Below are positions 1 through 8,611 of a stretch of 64,000 nucleotides of DNA, one piece after another. The notes below the pieces were generated by a model, which had not been told where the DNA came from, made no database searches, and saw only the letters and a list, made by a program, of their open reading frames with translations. Origin of the DNA: an uncultured Alphaproteobacteria bacterium. GTDB lineage: Bacteria > Pseudomonadota > Alphaproteobacteria > HIMB59 > GCA-002718135. The stretch covers positions 24,001-88,000 of the forward strand of contig CACJTT010000002.1 in the NCBI GenBank assembly GCA_902596365.1, read 5' to 3'. Positions within the stretch are counted from its first letter, which is position 1; the number at the start of each line of letters is the position of its first letter. The position numbers and the translations under genes were made by a program.

Positions 1-1
1 T

Positions 2-316
2 AGGAGAACAATTGCTGAAAGAGCAGAAAGTACAGTATTTTCATCAATACCAGATGCAATATTAGTATCTGGTCAAATAACAGGTCAAGTTGCTAAATTG
101 GACGAAATTAAAGAGGTGGGTAAAATAATTCCTAAGACACCTGTATTGGCAAATACTGGAGTGAATTTCAATAATGTAGAAGATATTCTTATGGTAACTG
201 ATGGAGTAATTATTGGCTCTTCACTAAAGGTTAATGGAGATACATGGAAAAATGTTGATCCAAAAAGAGCAAAAAAATTTATGAACAAAGTTAAGTCTAT
301 TAGAAAAAATGCCTAA
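2..316 (+). CDS. BtpA/SgcQ family protein, C-terminal part (5' end outside window)
   Basis: The reading frame is open from the left edge and gives about 104 C-terminal residues of a TIM-barrel protein of the BtpA/SgcQ family. Visible family features are the DAILVSGQITGQ segment, the strand PVLANTGV, and the phosphate-binding end DGVIIGSSLKVNGDTW followed by a VDP.RAKKF helix. BtpA was first linked to photosystem I stability in cyanobacteria, while E. coli SgcQ lies in a sugar operon; the biochemical function is unsettled. The next gene, an M42 peptidase, overlaps by 8 nt, so the two are probably co-transcribed. Family assignment is good; function in a sugar pathway is inferred from context. 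Confidence 0.8.
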   Translation, partial: RRTIAERAESTVFSSIPDAILVSGQITGQVAKLDEIKEVGKIIPKTPVLANTGVNFNNVEDILMVTDGVIIGSSLKVNGDTWKNVDPKRAKKFMNKVKSIRKNA

Positions 317-1412
317 CTTGAAAGAGATTAATTCTATTAATAATACATTAGAAGATTTAGTTTTAATTTCTGGCTTATCTGGACACGAGACAAAAGTAAG
401 AGATTATTTAAAAAAACAACTAAAACAAAATGCTCTTAATGCAAAAACTGATGTTTTAGGTAATTTAATTTGCACTCTTAAAGGCAATGAAAAATTACCA
501 TCTGTTATTTTATTTGCACATATGGATCAACTTGGATTCATGGTCAAAAAAATTGAAGATAATGGATATATTAGAGTTGAAAGAGTTGGAGGAGTGCCTG
601 AAAAGGCTTTGCTTTCTCAAGATGTTGTAATTGTAAATAATAAGCAAGAATTAATTCAAGGAGTCATTGGTAATAAAGCGCATCACGCAACTCAACCGAA
701 TGAAAAATACGCAGTACATAAGGTAAATGAAATTTACATCGATGCTGGATTTAAAAGCAAGAGAGAAGTTATAAGAAATGGAGTCAATATTGGAAGTCCT
801 ATTACATATGCTCCTTATTATAAATCTCTTAAAAATAATAATGTCTGTGGATCATCTATTGATGATAGAGCTGGTTGTGCGGTAATTCTTAATGCCGCTA
901 AAGCTTTAACTAAATCTAAAAATAGACCTACAGTACACATAGTTTTTTCAGTTCAAGAAGAATTTAACCTTAGAGGTGTACTGCCAGTAATTAATACTCT
1001 TAAACCAAATATTGCTATCCAAGTTGATTTAACTCTAACCTCAGATACACCTGATATGGTTAACTCCAGTGATGTTTATTTAGGCAAAGGACCCTGTGTT
1101 AGTTTATTTTCTTTTCATGGAAGAGGGACGTTAAATGGTGTTATACCTCATCCTGCAATAATAGAAATTTTTGAAAAAGTTGCAAAAACTAAGAAAATTA
1201 ATCTTCAAAGAAGTGTAGCATCAGGAATTTTAACCGATGCTTCATATGTACAATTTGCTAATGAAGGTATCGCAAGTATTGATGTGGGTTTTCCTATGCG
1301 TTATTCACATTCTTCGAGAGAAGTTTGCAACTTAAATGATCTTATTGATTTAAAAAATCTATTAGTTGCTGTTATAAATAAAATAGATAAAAAAATTAAA
1401 CTTATAAGATAA
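309..1412 (+). CDS. M42 family metallopeptidase (SgcX/FrvX-like)
   Basis: A 367-residue zinc aminopeptidase-fold protein of family M42. Metal and catalytic residues are in the expected order: H71 and D73 in FAHMD, D185/D186 in SSIDDRAG, the E217/E218 pair in SVQEEF, D240 in QVDL and H334 in RYSHSSRE. Length is normal for the family. Members are aminopeptidases or deglycase-like hydrolases; E. coli SgcX and FrvX belong here and sit in carbohydrate operons. The gene starts inside the upstream BtpA-like gene and is followed after 5 nt by an FGGY kinase, so it is likely part of a sugar operon rather than general peptide turnover. The substrate cannot be read from the sequence. Confidence 0.88.
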   Translation: MPNLKEINSINNTLEDLVLISGLSGHETKVRDYLKKQLKQNALNAKTDVLGNLICTLKGNEKLPSVILFAHMDQLGFMVKKIEDNGYIRVERVGGVPEKALLSQDVVIVNNKQELIQGVIGNKAHHATQPNEKYAVHKVNEIYIDAGFKSKREVIRNGVNIGSPITYAPYYKSLKNNNVCGSSIDDRAGCAVILNAAKALTKSKNRPTVHIVFSVQEEFNLRGVLPVINTLKPNIAIQVDLTLTSDTPDMVNSSDVYLGKGPCVSLFSFHGRGTLNGVIPHPAIIEIFEKVAKTKKINLQRSVASGILTDASYVQFANEGIASIDVGFPMRYSHSSREVCNLNDLIDLKNLLVAVINKIDKKIKLIR

Positions 1413-1417
1413 TTAAT

Positions 1418-2920
1418 ATGGCGCAAAAACTTTTTCTTGGTATTGATATTGGCACTTACGAAACAAAGGGTGTGTTGGTTGATAATGTTGGTAACATTAT
1501 TTCTCAAGCAGCAAAAAAACATGAAATGATAGTGCCCCAAAGTGGTTGGGCAGAGCACAGACCTATGGAAGATTGGTGGGGTGATTTTACTTATGTGTCA
1601 AAAAAATTAATAGAACAGTCAAAATGTAACCCTAAAGATATTTTGGCAGTTTCTGCTAGTACAATTGGACCTTGTATGCTGCCATTAGATAAAAATGGCG
1701 AACCTTTAATGAATGCAGTTCTATATGGGGTAGATACAAGAGCACATAAAGAAATTGATTTATTAAATTCTTCAATTGGTGAAGAAAAAATAATGCAATT
1801 TAATGGTAACGTTTTAACTTCTCAACAAGTAGGGCCAAAAATTTTATGGTTAAAAAATAATAGACCTGAAATTTATGCTAAAACAAATAAAATAGTTAAT
1901 GGTACTGGTTTTATTAATTTTAAATTAACTGGCAGATATACCACTGATCATTTTTCCGCTGCATTTGTTAGCCCGCTTTACGATATAAACAAACAAGCTT
2001 GGAGCAATGAATTAAATGATGGAATAATTGATATAGAAAAACTTGCAGATTTGGTTTGGACTAATGAAATTATTGGAAAAATAACTAATACAGCCTCAAA
2101 TGAAACAGGCTTAGCAGAGGGTACTATAGTTACGTCTGGCACAATTGATGCAGCTGCTGAAGCAATTAGTGTTGGTGTAATTGGAACAGGTGATATGATG
2201 ATGATGTATGGTTCTACAATGTTCTATATATTAGTTACTGATAAAGTTTTGTCGGATAAAAGGTTATGGTATTCACCTTGGTTATTTGAAGGAGAACACT
2301 CCTCTATGGGTGGTTTAGCAACAAGCGGAACGTTAACACATTGGTTTAAAAATAATTTTGCACAAGAGCTAACAGGTGATGATACATTTATTAGATTAGC
2401 TCAAGAGGCTGAAAAATCTCCACCAGGATCAAAAGGCATCGTATTTCTTCCATATTTTTCAGGTGAGCGAACTCCGATACATGATACAAATGCTAAAGGT
2501 ACTTTTTTTGGTTTAGACTTAACCCATGATAGATCTGATATGTACAGATCAATATTTGAAGGTATTGCATATGGCACAAATCATGTAATTGATGTGTATA
2601 AAGAATTAAATGCTATTCCAAAGAATTTATTTAGTGTGGGAGGAGGAACTAAAAATAAAGTTTGGTCACACACAACATCAGATGTTATTGGATTAAATCA
2701 AACTTTAAGAAAAAAAACTATAGGCGCCTCATATGGTGATGCTTTTCTGTCAGCTTGTACAGTAGGAGAAGTTCATAAGGATGATATTAATAAATGGAAT
2801 GAAGTAGAATATCAAATTGAAGCTAATCTTCAAAATCAAGAAGTTTATAATAAGGGTTACGAAGTTTATAGAGAATTATATGAGACTACCAAACACCTAA
2901 TGAAAAAATTAAATACCTAA
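1418..2920 (+). CDS. FGGY family carbohydrate kinase (xylulokinase-like)
   Basis: A 500-residue sugar kinase of the FGGY family. The N-terminal phosphate-binding loop GIDIGTYETKG lies at about residues 8-18, and the C-terminal domain carries the GGGTKNKVW segment typical of the ATP site. The family phosphorylates ketoses or polyols such as xylulose, ribulose, glycerol or erythritol. Best guess is a ketose or polyol kinase for the substrate imported by the ABC transporter encoded convergently next to it. Its stop codon overlaps that of the permease gene on the opposite strand by 4 nt. Exact substrate unknown. Confidence 0.88.
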   Translation: MAQKLFLGIDIGTYETKGVLVDNVGNIISQAAKKHEMIVPQSGWAEHRPMEDWWGDFTYVSKKLIEQSKCNPKDILAVSASTIGPCMLPLDKNGEPLMNAVLYGVDTRAHKEIDLLNSSIGEEKIMQFNGNVLTSQQVGPKILWLKNNRPEIYAKTNKIVNGTGFINFKLTGRYTTDHFSAAFVSPLYDINKQAWSNELNDGIIDIEKLADLVWTNEIIGKITNTASNETGLAEGTIVTSGTIDAAAEAISVGVIGTGDMMMMYGSTMFYILVTDKVLSDKRLWYSPWLFEGEHSSMGGLATSGTLTHWFKNNFAQELTGDDTFIRLAQEAEKSPPGSKGIVFLPYFSGERTPIHDTNAKGTFFGLDLTHDRSDMYRSIFEGIAYGTNHVIDVYKELNAIPKNLFSVGGGTKNKVWSHTTSDVIGLNQTLRKKTIGASYGDAFLSACTVGEVHKDDINKWNEVEYQIEANLQNQEVYNKGYEVYRELYETTKHLMKKLNT

Positions 2921-3792
2921 CCTTTAATAGCTCCTGCCGCCATTCCTTTAACAATATATCTCTCTAAAAAAATTGCTACTATGATTAATGGCAAGCATAA
3001 AGCCGCTGAAATAGCAGCCATATTCCACCATTTAATACTTTGAGAGGAAATTTGAGAGGCAACCATAACTGGCATAGTTTTGGCGTCTGTACTGGTTATA
3101 AGAGCAGCTAAAAAATATTCATTCCAACATAATATTAAGCACAATATAAATGCACTTGCAATTCCAGGTAAAACTATTGGTAAAACAATTTTAAAAAAGC
3201 TCATCCATACACTTGCTCCATCCACCAAAGCTGCCTCTTCTAATTCAATAGGAACAGCATTAAACTGATCTCTCATTATCCAAATAACTATTGGTAAAAC
3301 TGTTAACGTATAAATCAATATCATACCAATATGAGTATCTAGTAAATCAAGCTCCCTATAAAGAACTAATACAGGTAAGGCTAAAACTACGGGTGGTAAA
3401 ATTAATTGTGATAAGAAGAAAAATGAAATGTCAGGATTTCTCATAAAACCAAATTTATAATTAAATCGGCTTAAGCCATATGCAGCAAATGAACCAAGTA
3501 TTACAGCTAATGCAGAAGCACTTGCCGAAATAAAAGCTGTATTGAAAAAACGTGCTAAAAACTCCTCTCTTGGATTAGACTCAACAAACAAAGTGTCGGG
3601 AGAAAATCCGAGATTTCGCCAACCTTTCCAGGATGGCTCAAAATCTATCCAAGGAATTAATAAACCTTGAGTAACACTCGCAGCCGTTTTAAAAGATGTA
3701 GTCGCTGTCCAATAGATTGGGAATAAACAAATAAAAGTCCACAATAAAAGAATTCCGTATATTATTATTTTTTCACTTAAATTATTTTTCAT
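2917..3792 (-). CDS. Carbohydrate ABC transporter permease, MalG type
   Basis: A six-helix CUT1 permease of about 291 residues. The EAA loop is clear: EEAALVDGASVWMSFFKIVLP, which docks on the ATPase, followed by the last membrane helices and the family ending GAIKG. A start 21 nt further upstream (3813) is open, but I prefer the ATG at 3792 because it overlaps the stop of the upstream permease gene as TAATG, a common coupling, and begins directly before the first helix (MKNNLSEK, then hydrophobic). It works with the MalF-type permease and the binding protein at 4978-6645 to import a sugar or sugar alcohol across the inner membrane. Confidence 0.9.
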   Translation of the reverse strand: MKNNLSEKIIIYGILLLWTFICLFPIYWTATTSFKTAASVTQGLLIPWIDFEPSWKGWRNLGFSPDTLFVESNPREEFLARFFNTAFISASASALAVILGSFAAYGLSRFNYKFGFMRNPDISFFFLSQLILPPVVLALPVLVLYRELDLLDTHIGMILIYTLTVLPIVIWIMRDQFNAVPIELEEAALVDGASVWMSFFKIVLPIVLPGIASAFILCLILCWNEYFLAALITSTDAKTMPVMVASQISSQSIKWWNMAAISAALCLPLIIVAIFLERYIVKGMAAGAIKG

Positions 3793-4910
3793 TATGAAGC
3801 TCGCTGTAACCATCGATTAACAAATCGAATCAGGATGGTCATAAGAATGACTATAAAAATCAAATAAACAAAAGATAGTAATGTGCCGTAGCCAACATTT
3901 GATCTATCCCTATATTCTCTTACGATAAAACTTGTTACACTATCAGTGGCACCACCAGGACCACCAGCAGTTACTATGATTATTATATCTGCGAGTTTTA
4001 ATTTAAATATAATTCTAATAACTAATGTTGTTAGAGATACAGGAAGCATTATTGGAAAAATTATATTTTTAAATAGAGTCCACTTATTAGCACCATCTAC
4101 TTTAGCAGCTTCCAGAACTTCTTTTGGTAATGCTTGAAGACCTGCTAATAACATAATAATCATCAGTGGGATAAAAGTCCAAGCATCCATACACATCATA
4201 GTCAGTTTTGCGATTACGGGATTACTAAAAAAAGTTGGAGTATCCCAACCTAACCAACGAGCAAAACTTGCTACTGGACCAAATCGTTGTTCAAGCATAG
4301 ATTTTCCAACCATCCAGCTTACTGCTACTGGACTTAACATGAGTGGAATTAAAAATGCTATTCTAAAAAATTTTCTCCCCCGTATTTGTGAGTTTAGTAA
4401 AATTGCTAACAAGAAAGCAATGGTAAATTCAACAAGAACTGCAAGTACGTAATAGATCATATTTTTTAATGCATTCCAATAATAAGGATCAGAGATCATT
4501 TGATAAAAGTTATCAAGCCCATTAAATTTTCTTCCATCAATGGAACTTAAGTTCCAGTCTGTAAAAGAAATATACAATCCAAATAACAACGGAAAAATCA
4601 CAATTGAAATTATGAACATTACGGCTGGAAAAACAAAAAGATTTCTTTTTCCTCTTTCTCCATAAATTAACACTCTTGAATAACCAATTGCTACTGCCCA
4701 AAGGATATAGGCGTAAAGAACTGGTCTCCAATTAGAAAAACCAAAACTAATTCTTTCATTAGAATGTAGAGTTTGAATAATAGCAATCACAAACATCAAT
4801 AAAAATGAAGACCAAACAATAATTTTACCAGCTCTTTTAGTAGTTTGACTTACTGTAGATGGAGCAACAACATATAATGGATCGCGTTCTATATATTTTA
4901 TTTCACTCAT
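3792..4910 (-). CDS. Carbohydrate ABC transporter permease, MalF type
   Basis: A 372-residue CUT1 permease. It has two extra N-terminal membrane helices before the conserved core, as in MalF-type subunits, then the helix around VMFIISIVIFPLLFGLYISFTDW and the EAA loop EAAKVDGANKWTLFKNIIFP. It forms the membrane channel with the MalG-type partner encoded immediately downstream. The ATG at 4910 follows a 67-nt gap that contains a strong hairpin after the binding-protein gene, which probably lowers permease expression relative to the binding protein. No ATPase gene is found in this cluster or elsewhere in the window. Confidence 0.9.
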   Translation of the reverse strand: MSEIKYIERDPLYVVAPSTVSQTTKRAGKIIVWSSFLLMFVIAIIQTLHSNERISFGFSNWRPVLYAYILWAVAIGYSRVLIYGERGKRNLFVFPAVMFIISIVIFPLLFGLYISFTDWNLSSIDGRKFNGLDNFYQMISDPYYWNALKNMIYYVLAVLVEFTIAFLLAILLNSQIRGRKFFRIAFLIPLMLSPVAVSWMVGKSMLEQRFGPVASFARWLGWDTPTFFSNPVIAKLTMMCMDAWTFIPLMIIMLLAGLQALPKEVLEAAKVDGANKWTLFKNIIFPIMLPVSLTTLVIRIIFKLKLADIIIIVTAGGPGGATDSVTSFIVREYRDRSNVGYGTLLSFVYLIFIVILMTILIRFVNRWLQRAS

Positions 4911-4939
4911 TATAAAAAAAAGAAATCATCATAAAAAAT

Positions 4940-4963
4940 CTAGCGACTAAGAATAGTCGCTAG
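4940..4963 (-). terminator. Intra-operon hairpin/attenuator between binding protein and permeases
   Basis: A perfect 10-bp inverted repeat (CTAGCGACTA and TAGTCGCTAG, 4-nt loop) starts 14 nt after the binding-protein stop codon. Read on the minus strand it is followed by ATTTTTTA, so it resembles a Rho-independent terminator with a short U tract. Because the two permease genes follow in the same direction, it most likely acts as a partial terminator or 3'-end stabiliser that makes the binding protein more abundant than the permeases, as is known for many binding-protein transport operons. Confidence 0.75.
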
Positions 4964-4977
4964 AAAAAAAAATTAAA

Positions 4978-6645
4978 CTACAGTCCTAATGAACCTTTGT
5001 AGAGTTTGATTTGGCTCTCTCTACCGATTTGGTCTGTAATTTTGTCCCAAGCTGCAGCAATATTATCTGCACCTGTTTGCGCATCATATTGACCAGCAAA
5101 TATTTTGGATAATTCGTCTTCTGCAATACTGTAGTATTGGAAGATACCTGGTATACGTGGCTCAATAGCAGCGTTCGGATGATTATAAGAATCCGCTTCT
5201 GAAGCTAAATAGTCAGATGCAAATGCTTCTGTATAACCAGCACCAACCCACTCATCAACATTAAAGTGACTGTTTCTGTATGGCTGGAATCCTGAAGGAT
5301 ACATTGACATCCATAGTGACAGATCTTTACCACCAATATGTGAGCATGCAGACCAAGCAGCTTTATTTTTAGCCGAGTTGTCATCTACTGTTTTCATACA
5401 GTATAATCCCCAACCAATATAAGCCATGTTAGGTGCATAATTTGGACCACTAGCTAATGTTTCCCATTTACCAGTTTGCCAGTTGTACACATCATCTGAA
5501 CCAGGCAAGATATCAAATCCTACGTTACCTTGAACAAGAGATTCATCAGAAGTATTAGCGTTAGATCCAACATCTCCCCACCAAGATACCATAGAACCAG
5601 TACCTGCTAAGAATTGACTGAAACCTGTAACACCAGGATCAGCATTAATTTGATCAGGTGGCTGTGCTCCACTTCTATCAAGAACATCTTGAATAGCTCT
5701 AACCCATGCAGGGTTGTTTACCATTGGTTTCATAGTATCAGGCTCAAACAAGAAAGCAGGACTATCCGGATGTTTCGCATAAGCTGTAGCAATACTTCCT
5801 AAGAAATAGAAACCAAATCCACCCCAACCTTTTTGAACATCTAAATATCCATAAGCTGGGAAACCGGCATGTTGCTTTCCTTTTAGGAAATTAGTTACTT
5901 CAGTAACCTTCTGCCAAGTTGTTGGAACTTCCCAATTACCAGAATGACCTTCCGCTTTCCAAGCTGCAGCTAACTCTTCATTTTCAAAGTAGTCAGTTCT
6001 GTAGTTGAAGTTATGACAGTCACCATCAATTGAAATTCTATGTGTTACACCATCCCAAGTTCCTGTTGGAGCTTGCAAATAACCAACATAGTCACCCAAG
6101 TCAATTTGATCAGCTACCCAATCAGGCATAGCAGAAAGTAATTTCTTACCACCTAGGTCTCCTTCAAAAGGTGCACCAGCTTGTAAGATATCAAAATCAA
6201 CTGTTCCTGTTGCAATAGACTGTTGTAGTCTAGCATTATAATCAGCTTGAGCTAAATCAATCCAATTAATTTTAGCGCCAGTATATTTTTCCCAAGGCTT
6301 TAAGAAACCTCTGTGAAGCATATTATGAAGGTTCAAACTGTCTAAACCCATAAAGTTTAGTTCAACTCCTTTAAACTCTCCTTCTTTAACTCGTTCTTTA
6401 GTTCCACCTAAACACATCTCACCAACTTTTTGCCAGTCAGCATCTCCAGGTGAACCTGCTCCAACTCCAGGAATTTTAAGAATAGCTTTTCTGAGTTCTG
6501 AATGCCCATCTGCAAATGAACTTGTTGCAATTGATGATAATCCCCCACTCATTGCTGCAATGGCTCCAGCTGAAGCTGCACCTTTTACAAAGCTACGTCT
6601 ATTTATTCCGTGTTTTAGAGCGTAATCATATAGTGATTTTTTCAT
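4978..6645 (-). CDS. ABC sugar-binding protein, Tat-exported
   Basis: A 555-residue periplasmic binding protein, longer than the usual 400-450 residues of CUT1 binding proteins and closer in size to the glycerol-3-phosphate/polyol GlpV type. The N-terminus carries a twin-arginine signal: NRRSFVKG at about residues 15-22, then a small-residue hydrophobic stretch and a likely cleavage after SFADG. A very strong Shine-Dalgarno (GGGAGG on the minus strand, 6651-6656) precedes the ATG. The gene is visibly less AT-rich than the window average, consistent with high expression. It leads the minus-strand transporter operon. Ligand unknown; a sugar or polyol is inferred from the kinase and isomerase genes beside it. 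Confidence 0.9.
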   Translation of the reverse strand: MKKSLYDYALKHGINRRSFVKGAASAGAIAAMSGGLSSIATSSFADGHSELRKAILKIPGVGAGSPGDADWQKVGEMCLGGTKERVKEGEFKGVELNFMGLDSLNLHNMLHRGFLKPWEKYTGAKINWIDLAQADYNARLQQSIATGTVDFDILQAGAPFEGDLGGKKLLSAMPDWVADQIDLGDYVGYLQAPTGTWDGVTHRISIDGDCHNFNYRTDYFENEELAAAWKAEGHSGNWEVPTTWQKVTEVTNFLKGKQHAGFPAYGYLDVQKGWGGFGFYFLGSIATAYAKHPDSPAFLFEPDTMKPMVNNPAWVRAIQDVLDRSGAQPPDQINADPGVTGFSQFLAGTGSMVSWWGDVGSNANTSDESLVQGNVGFDILPGSDDVYNWQTGKWETLASGPNYAPNMAYIGWGLYCMKTVDDNSAKNKAAWSACSHIGGKDLSLWMSMYPSGFQPYRNSHFNVDEWVGAGYTEAFASDYLASEADSYNHPNAAIEPRIPGIFQYYSIAEDELSKIFAGQYDAQTGADNIAAAWDKITDQIGRESQIKLYKGSLGL

Positions 6646-6749
6646 TATATCCTCCCGATATGAATTATAGTAATTAAGTTTTATAAAGATAAGATTAGTA
6701 AGGCAACAAGAAAAACGTTAAAAAGGGATTTATTTTTAACAACAATCAT
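6646..6749. promoter_or_regulatory. Divergent control region with inverted repeat
   Basis: This 104-bp gap separates the binding-protein gene (minus) from the isomerase gene (plus) and must hold both promoters. It contains an 8-bp inverted repeat, GTTAAAAA at 6717-6724 and TTTTTAAC at 6733-6740, separated by 8 bp, which fits a repressor operator or a weak leader hairpin for the isomerase transcript. On the minus strand TTGTTG followed after 17 bp by TTATAA is a possible promoter for the binding-protein gene. No sugar regulator gene is seen next to it. Confidence 0.4.
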
Positions 6750-7715
6750 ATGTTTACAAAGAAATTTGCCACAAGACTCAATTCATTTAAATCTAAATGG
6801 CCAAGTGATGAAAAACCCACTATAGTAGAATTAATACAAAGAGCATCAAAAGTTGAAGGTTTAACTCATGTAGATCTTAATTATCCTGATCACAGTGAGC
6901 CATCTATTAGGGAAATATCAGCTATTACAAATGATTGTGGCTTAGCAATAAACGGATTAGCGATGAGATATTATACAAATCCAGCTTTTAAATTAGGCGC
7001 TTTTACCAATCCAAATAAAAAGGTTCGGCAAGAAGCAATTGATTTAACAAAAGCAGCAATTGATGCATTAAGAGAAATAGACTCGAATTTATTAACTATT
7101 TGGTTAGGTCAGGACGGTTTTGATTACGGCTTTCAAGTTGATTATAAAAAAATATGGGACGATGAAATAAATGCAATAAAAGAAATTGCTGAACATGATA
7201 AAGAATGTTTAGTTAGTATTGAGTATAAACCAAATGAACCTCGCGCATATTCATTATTATCAAATCTAGGAACAACACTTTTAGCAATTAAAGAAATAAA
7301 TTTACATAATCTTGGTGTCACTATAGATTTTGCTCATATATTGTATTCTAATGAGCAACCAGCACTTGTTGCAGCCTTAATTGACAAACATTCACAAATA
7401 TTAGGATTACACTTGAATGATGGGTATGGAAAAAGAGATGATGGTTTAATGGTAGGCTCTGTTCATCAGTTAGCTACAATTGAGTTACTCTATCATATAA
7501 CTAAATCAAAATATCAAGGACCAATATATTTTGATACTTTTCCAGATACAACCAATATGGATCCTATCAAAGAATGTGAGCTAAATATATCTACAGTTAA
7601 ACAACAGTTAAAGTTAGTTGATAAACTTATTCAAAATAATGAATTGAGTACTGCAATTCAAAATCAAGATTCGATTACATCGAATAGAATATTTAATAGT
7701 ATTTTGTACTCTTAA
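6750..7715 (+). CDS. Xylose-isomerase-like TIM-barrel sugar isomerase/epimerase
   Basis: A 321-residue protein of the xylose-isomerase-like TIM-barrel superfamily. The expected metal-site segments are present in order: SIEYKPNEP (glutamate), TIDFAHI (aspartate and histidine), LHLNDGYG (histidine and aspartate) and YFDTFPD near the end. Such enzymes interconvert aldoses and ketoses or epimerise ketoses. It is transcribed divergently from the binding-protein gene and followed after 1 nt by a PfkB kinase, so it probably isomerises the imported sugar before phosphorylation. It resembles L-rhamnose-isomerase-like proteins in general layout; exact substrate is not deducible. Confidence 0.8.
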   Translation: MFTKKFATRLNSFKSKWPSDEKPTIVELIQRASKVEGLTHVDLNYPDHSEPSIREISAITNDCGLAINGLAMRYYTNPAFKLGAFTNPNKKVRQEAIDLTKAAIDALREIDSNLLTIWLGQDGFDYGFQVDYKKIWDDEINAIKEIAEHDKECLVSIEYKPNEPRAYSLLSNLGTTLLAIKEINLHNLGVTIDFAHILYSNEQPALVAALIDKHSQILGLHLNDGYGKRDDGLMVGSVHQLATIELLYHITKSKYQGPIYFDTFPDTTNMDPIKECELNISTVKQQLKLVDKLIQNNELSTAIQNQDSITSNRIFNSILYS

Positions 7716-7716
7716 T

Positions 7717-8565
7717 ATGGGATCAAGCTCAATTGTTGTATTGGGAAGTCTTCACTATGATATTTTTATTAAATCAAATGCGATACCAAAAATTGGTGAA
7801 ACTGTTTTAGCAGAAAAATGGTTTCCTAAATTAGGAGGAAAAGGTGCTAATCAGGCTATTGCTTTAAATAAAGAATCAATAAAAGTTAAATTCATAAGCG
7901 CAATTGGAGATGATTTTTTTTCAGAATTTTTGTTAAAAAGATTAAAAGAAGAAAATATGTCACTTGAAAATATTTCAAAAGTAAAAGGAAATTCTGGCAT
8001 TAGTGTTGCTATCTCGAATAAAAGTGGTGATTATAGCGCTGTGGTTGTTTCAGGTGTTAACTTGGAAATCCCAGAGGTATTACTGTACAATAATAGCTTA
8101 TGGAAAGATGCTTCTTTTTTGATGATTCAAAATGAAATTAAAGAAGAAATTAATATAGTAGCTGCTAAGGAAGCAAAAAAAAGAAATATAAAGGTATTTT
8201 TTAATGCTGCTCCTGCAAAAAAAATAAATCACAAACTATTTGAATGTGTTGATATTTTATTAGTTAATGAAATTGAGGCACAGCAGTTAAGTGAAGATTA
8301 CTCGAGTAACTTTAATACTATTGCTACAAAATTATCTAATATAGTCTCTAAAGTTATCATAACTCTAGGATCTGATGGGGTAATATTGTGTGAAAAAGAT
8401 AATACGCCTATTCATATAAAAGGTTATTTAGTAAATGTTAAGAGTGCTCACGGAGCAGGAGATTATTTTGCAGGAAAATTTTTACTTGATTTTATTAATA
8501 ACAATAATTTTGAAAATTCAATAAGAGTAGCTAATAAAAAAACAGCAGAATTTATTTCAACTTAA
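7717..8565 (+). CDS. PfkB family carbohydrate kinase (divergent)
   Basis: A 282-residue ribokinase-fold kinase. The N-terminal signature GGKGANQ lies at residues 40-46 and the C-terminal anion-hole/catalytic motif GAGD is present, but the usual D-T-[ST] residues before it are replaced by S-A-H. The catalytic aspartate of GAGD is kept, so activity is plausible with altered substrate contacts. It is tightly linked to the upstream isomerase (1 nt) and is followed by a more canonical ribokinase paralogue, so the pair may phosphorylate different intermediates. Confidence 0.82.
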   Translation: MGSSSIVVLGSLHYDIFIKSNAIPKIGETVLAEKWFPKLGGKGANQAIALNKESIKVKFISAIGDDFFSEFLLKRLKEENMSLENISKVKGNSGISVAISNKSGDYSAVVVSGVNLEIPEVLLYNNSLWKDASFLMIQNEIKEEINIVAAKEAKKRNIKVFFNAAPAKKINHKLFECVDILLVNEIEAQQLSEDYSSNFNTIATKLSNIVSKVIITLGSDGVILCEKDNTPIHIKGYLVNVKSAHGAGDYFAGKFLLDFINNNNFENSIRVANKKTAEFIST

Positions 8566-8572
8566 TAAATTC

Positions 8573-8591
8573 TTGTTTTCTATGAAAACAA
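8573..8591 (+). repeat. Short intergenic inverted repeat between the two PfkB kinase genes
   Basis: TTGTTTTC and GAAAACAA form an 8-bp stem with a 3-nt loop just after the first kinase stop. There is no U tract, so it is not a standard terminator. It lies just upstream of the ribosome-binding site of the second kinase (AGGA at 8600) and may modulate translation or RNA processing. Functional value is uncertain. Confidence 0.35.
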
Positions 8592-8611
8592 AATAAAGTA
8601 GGATGATCAAT

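Noticed and set aside
1301..1558. 85-codon minus-strand frame over the M42/FGGY junction
   Set aside because: It overlaps two well-supported genes on the other strand, has no ribosome site and no recognised motif.
3793..3813. Longer start for the MalG-type permease
   Set aside because: The ATG at 3792 shows TAATG coupling with the upstream permease and starts right at the first helix; the extension adds seven residues overlapping the other gene.
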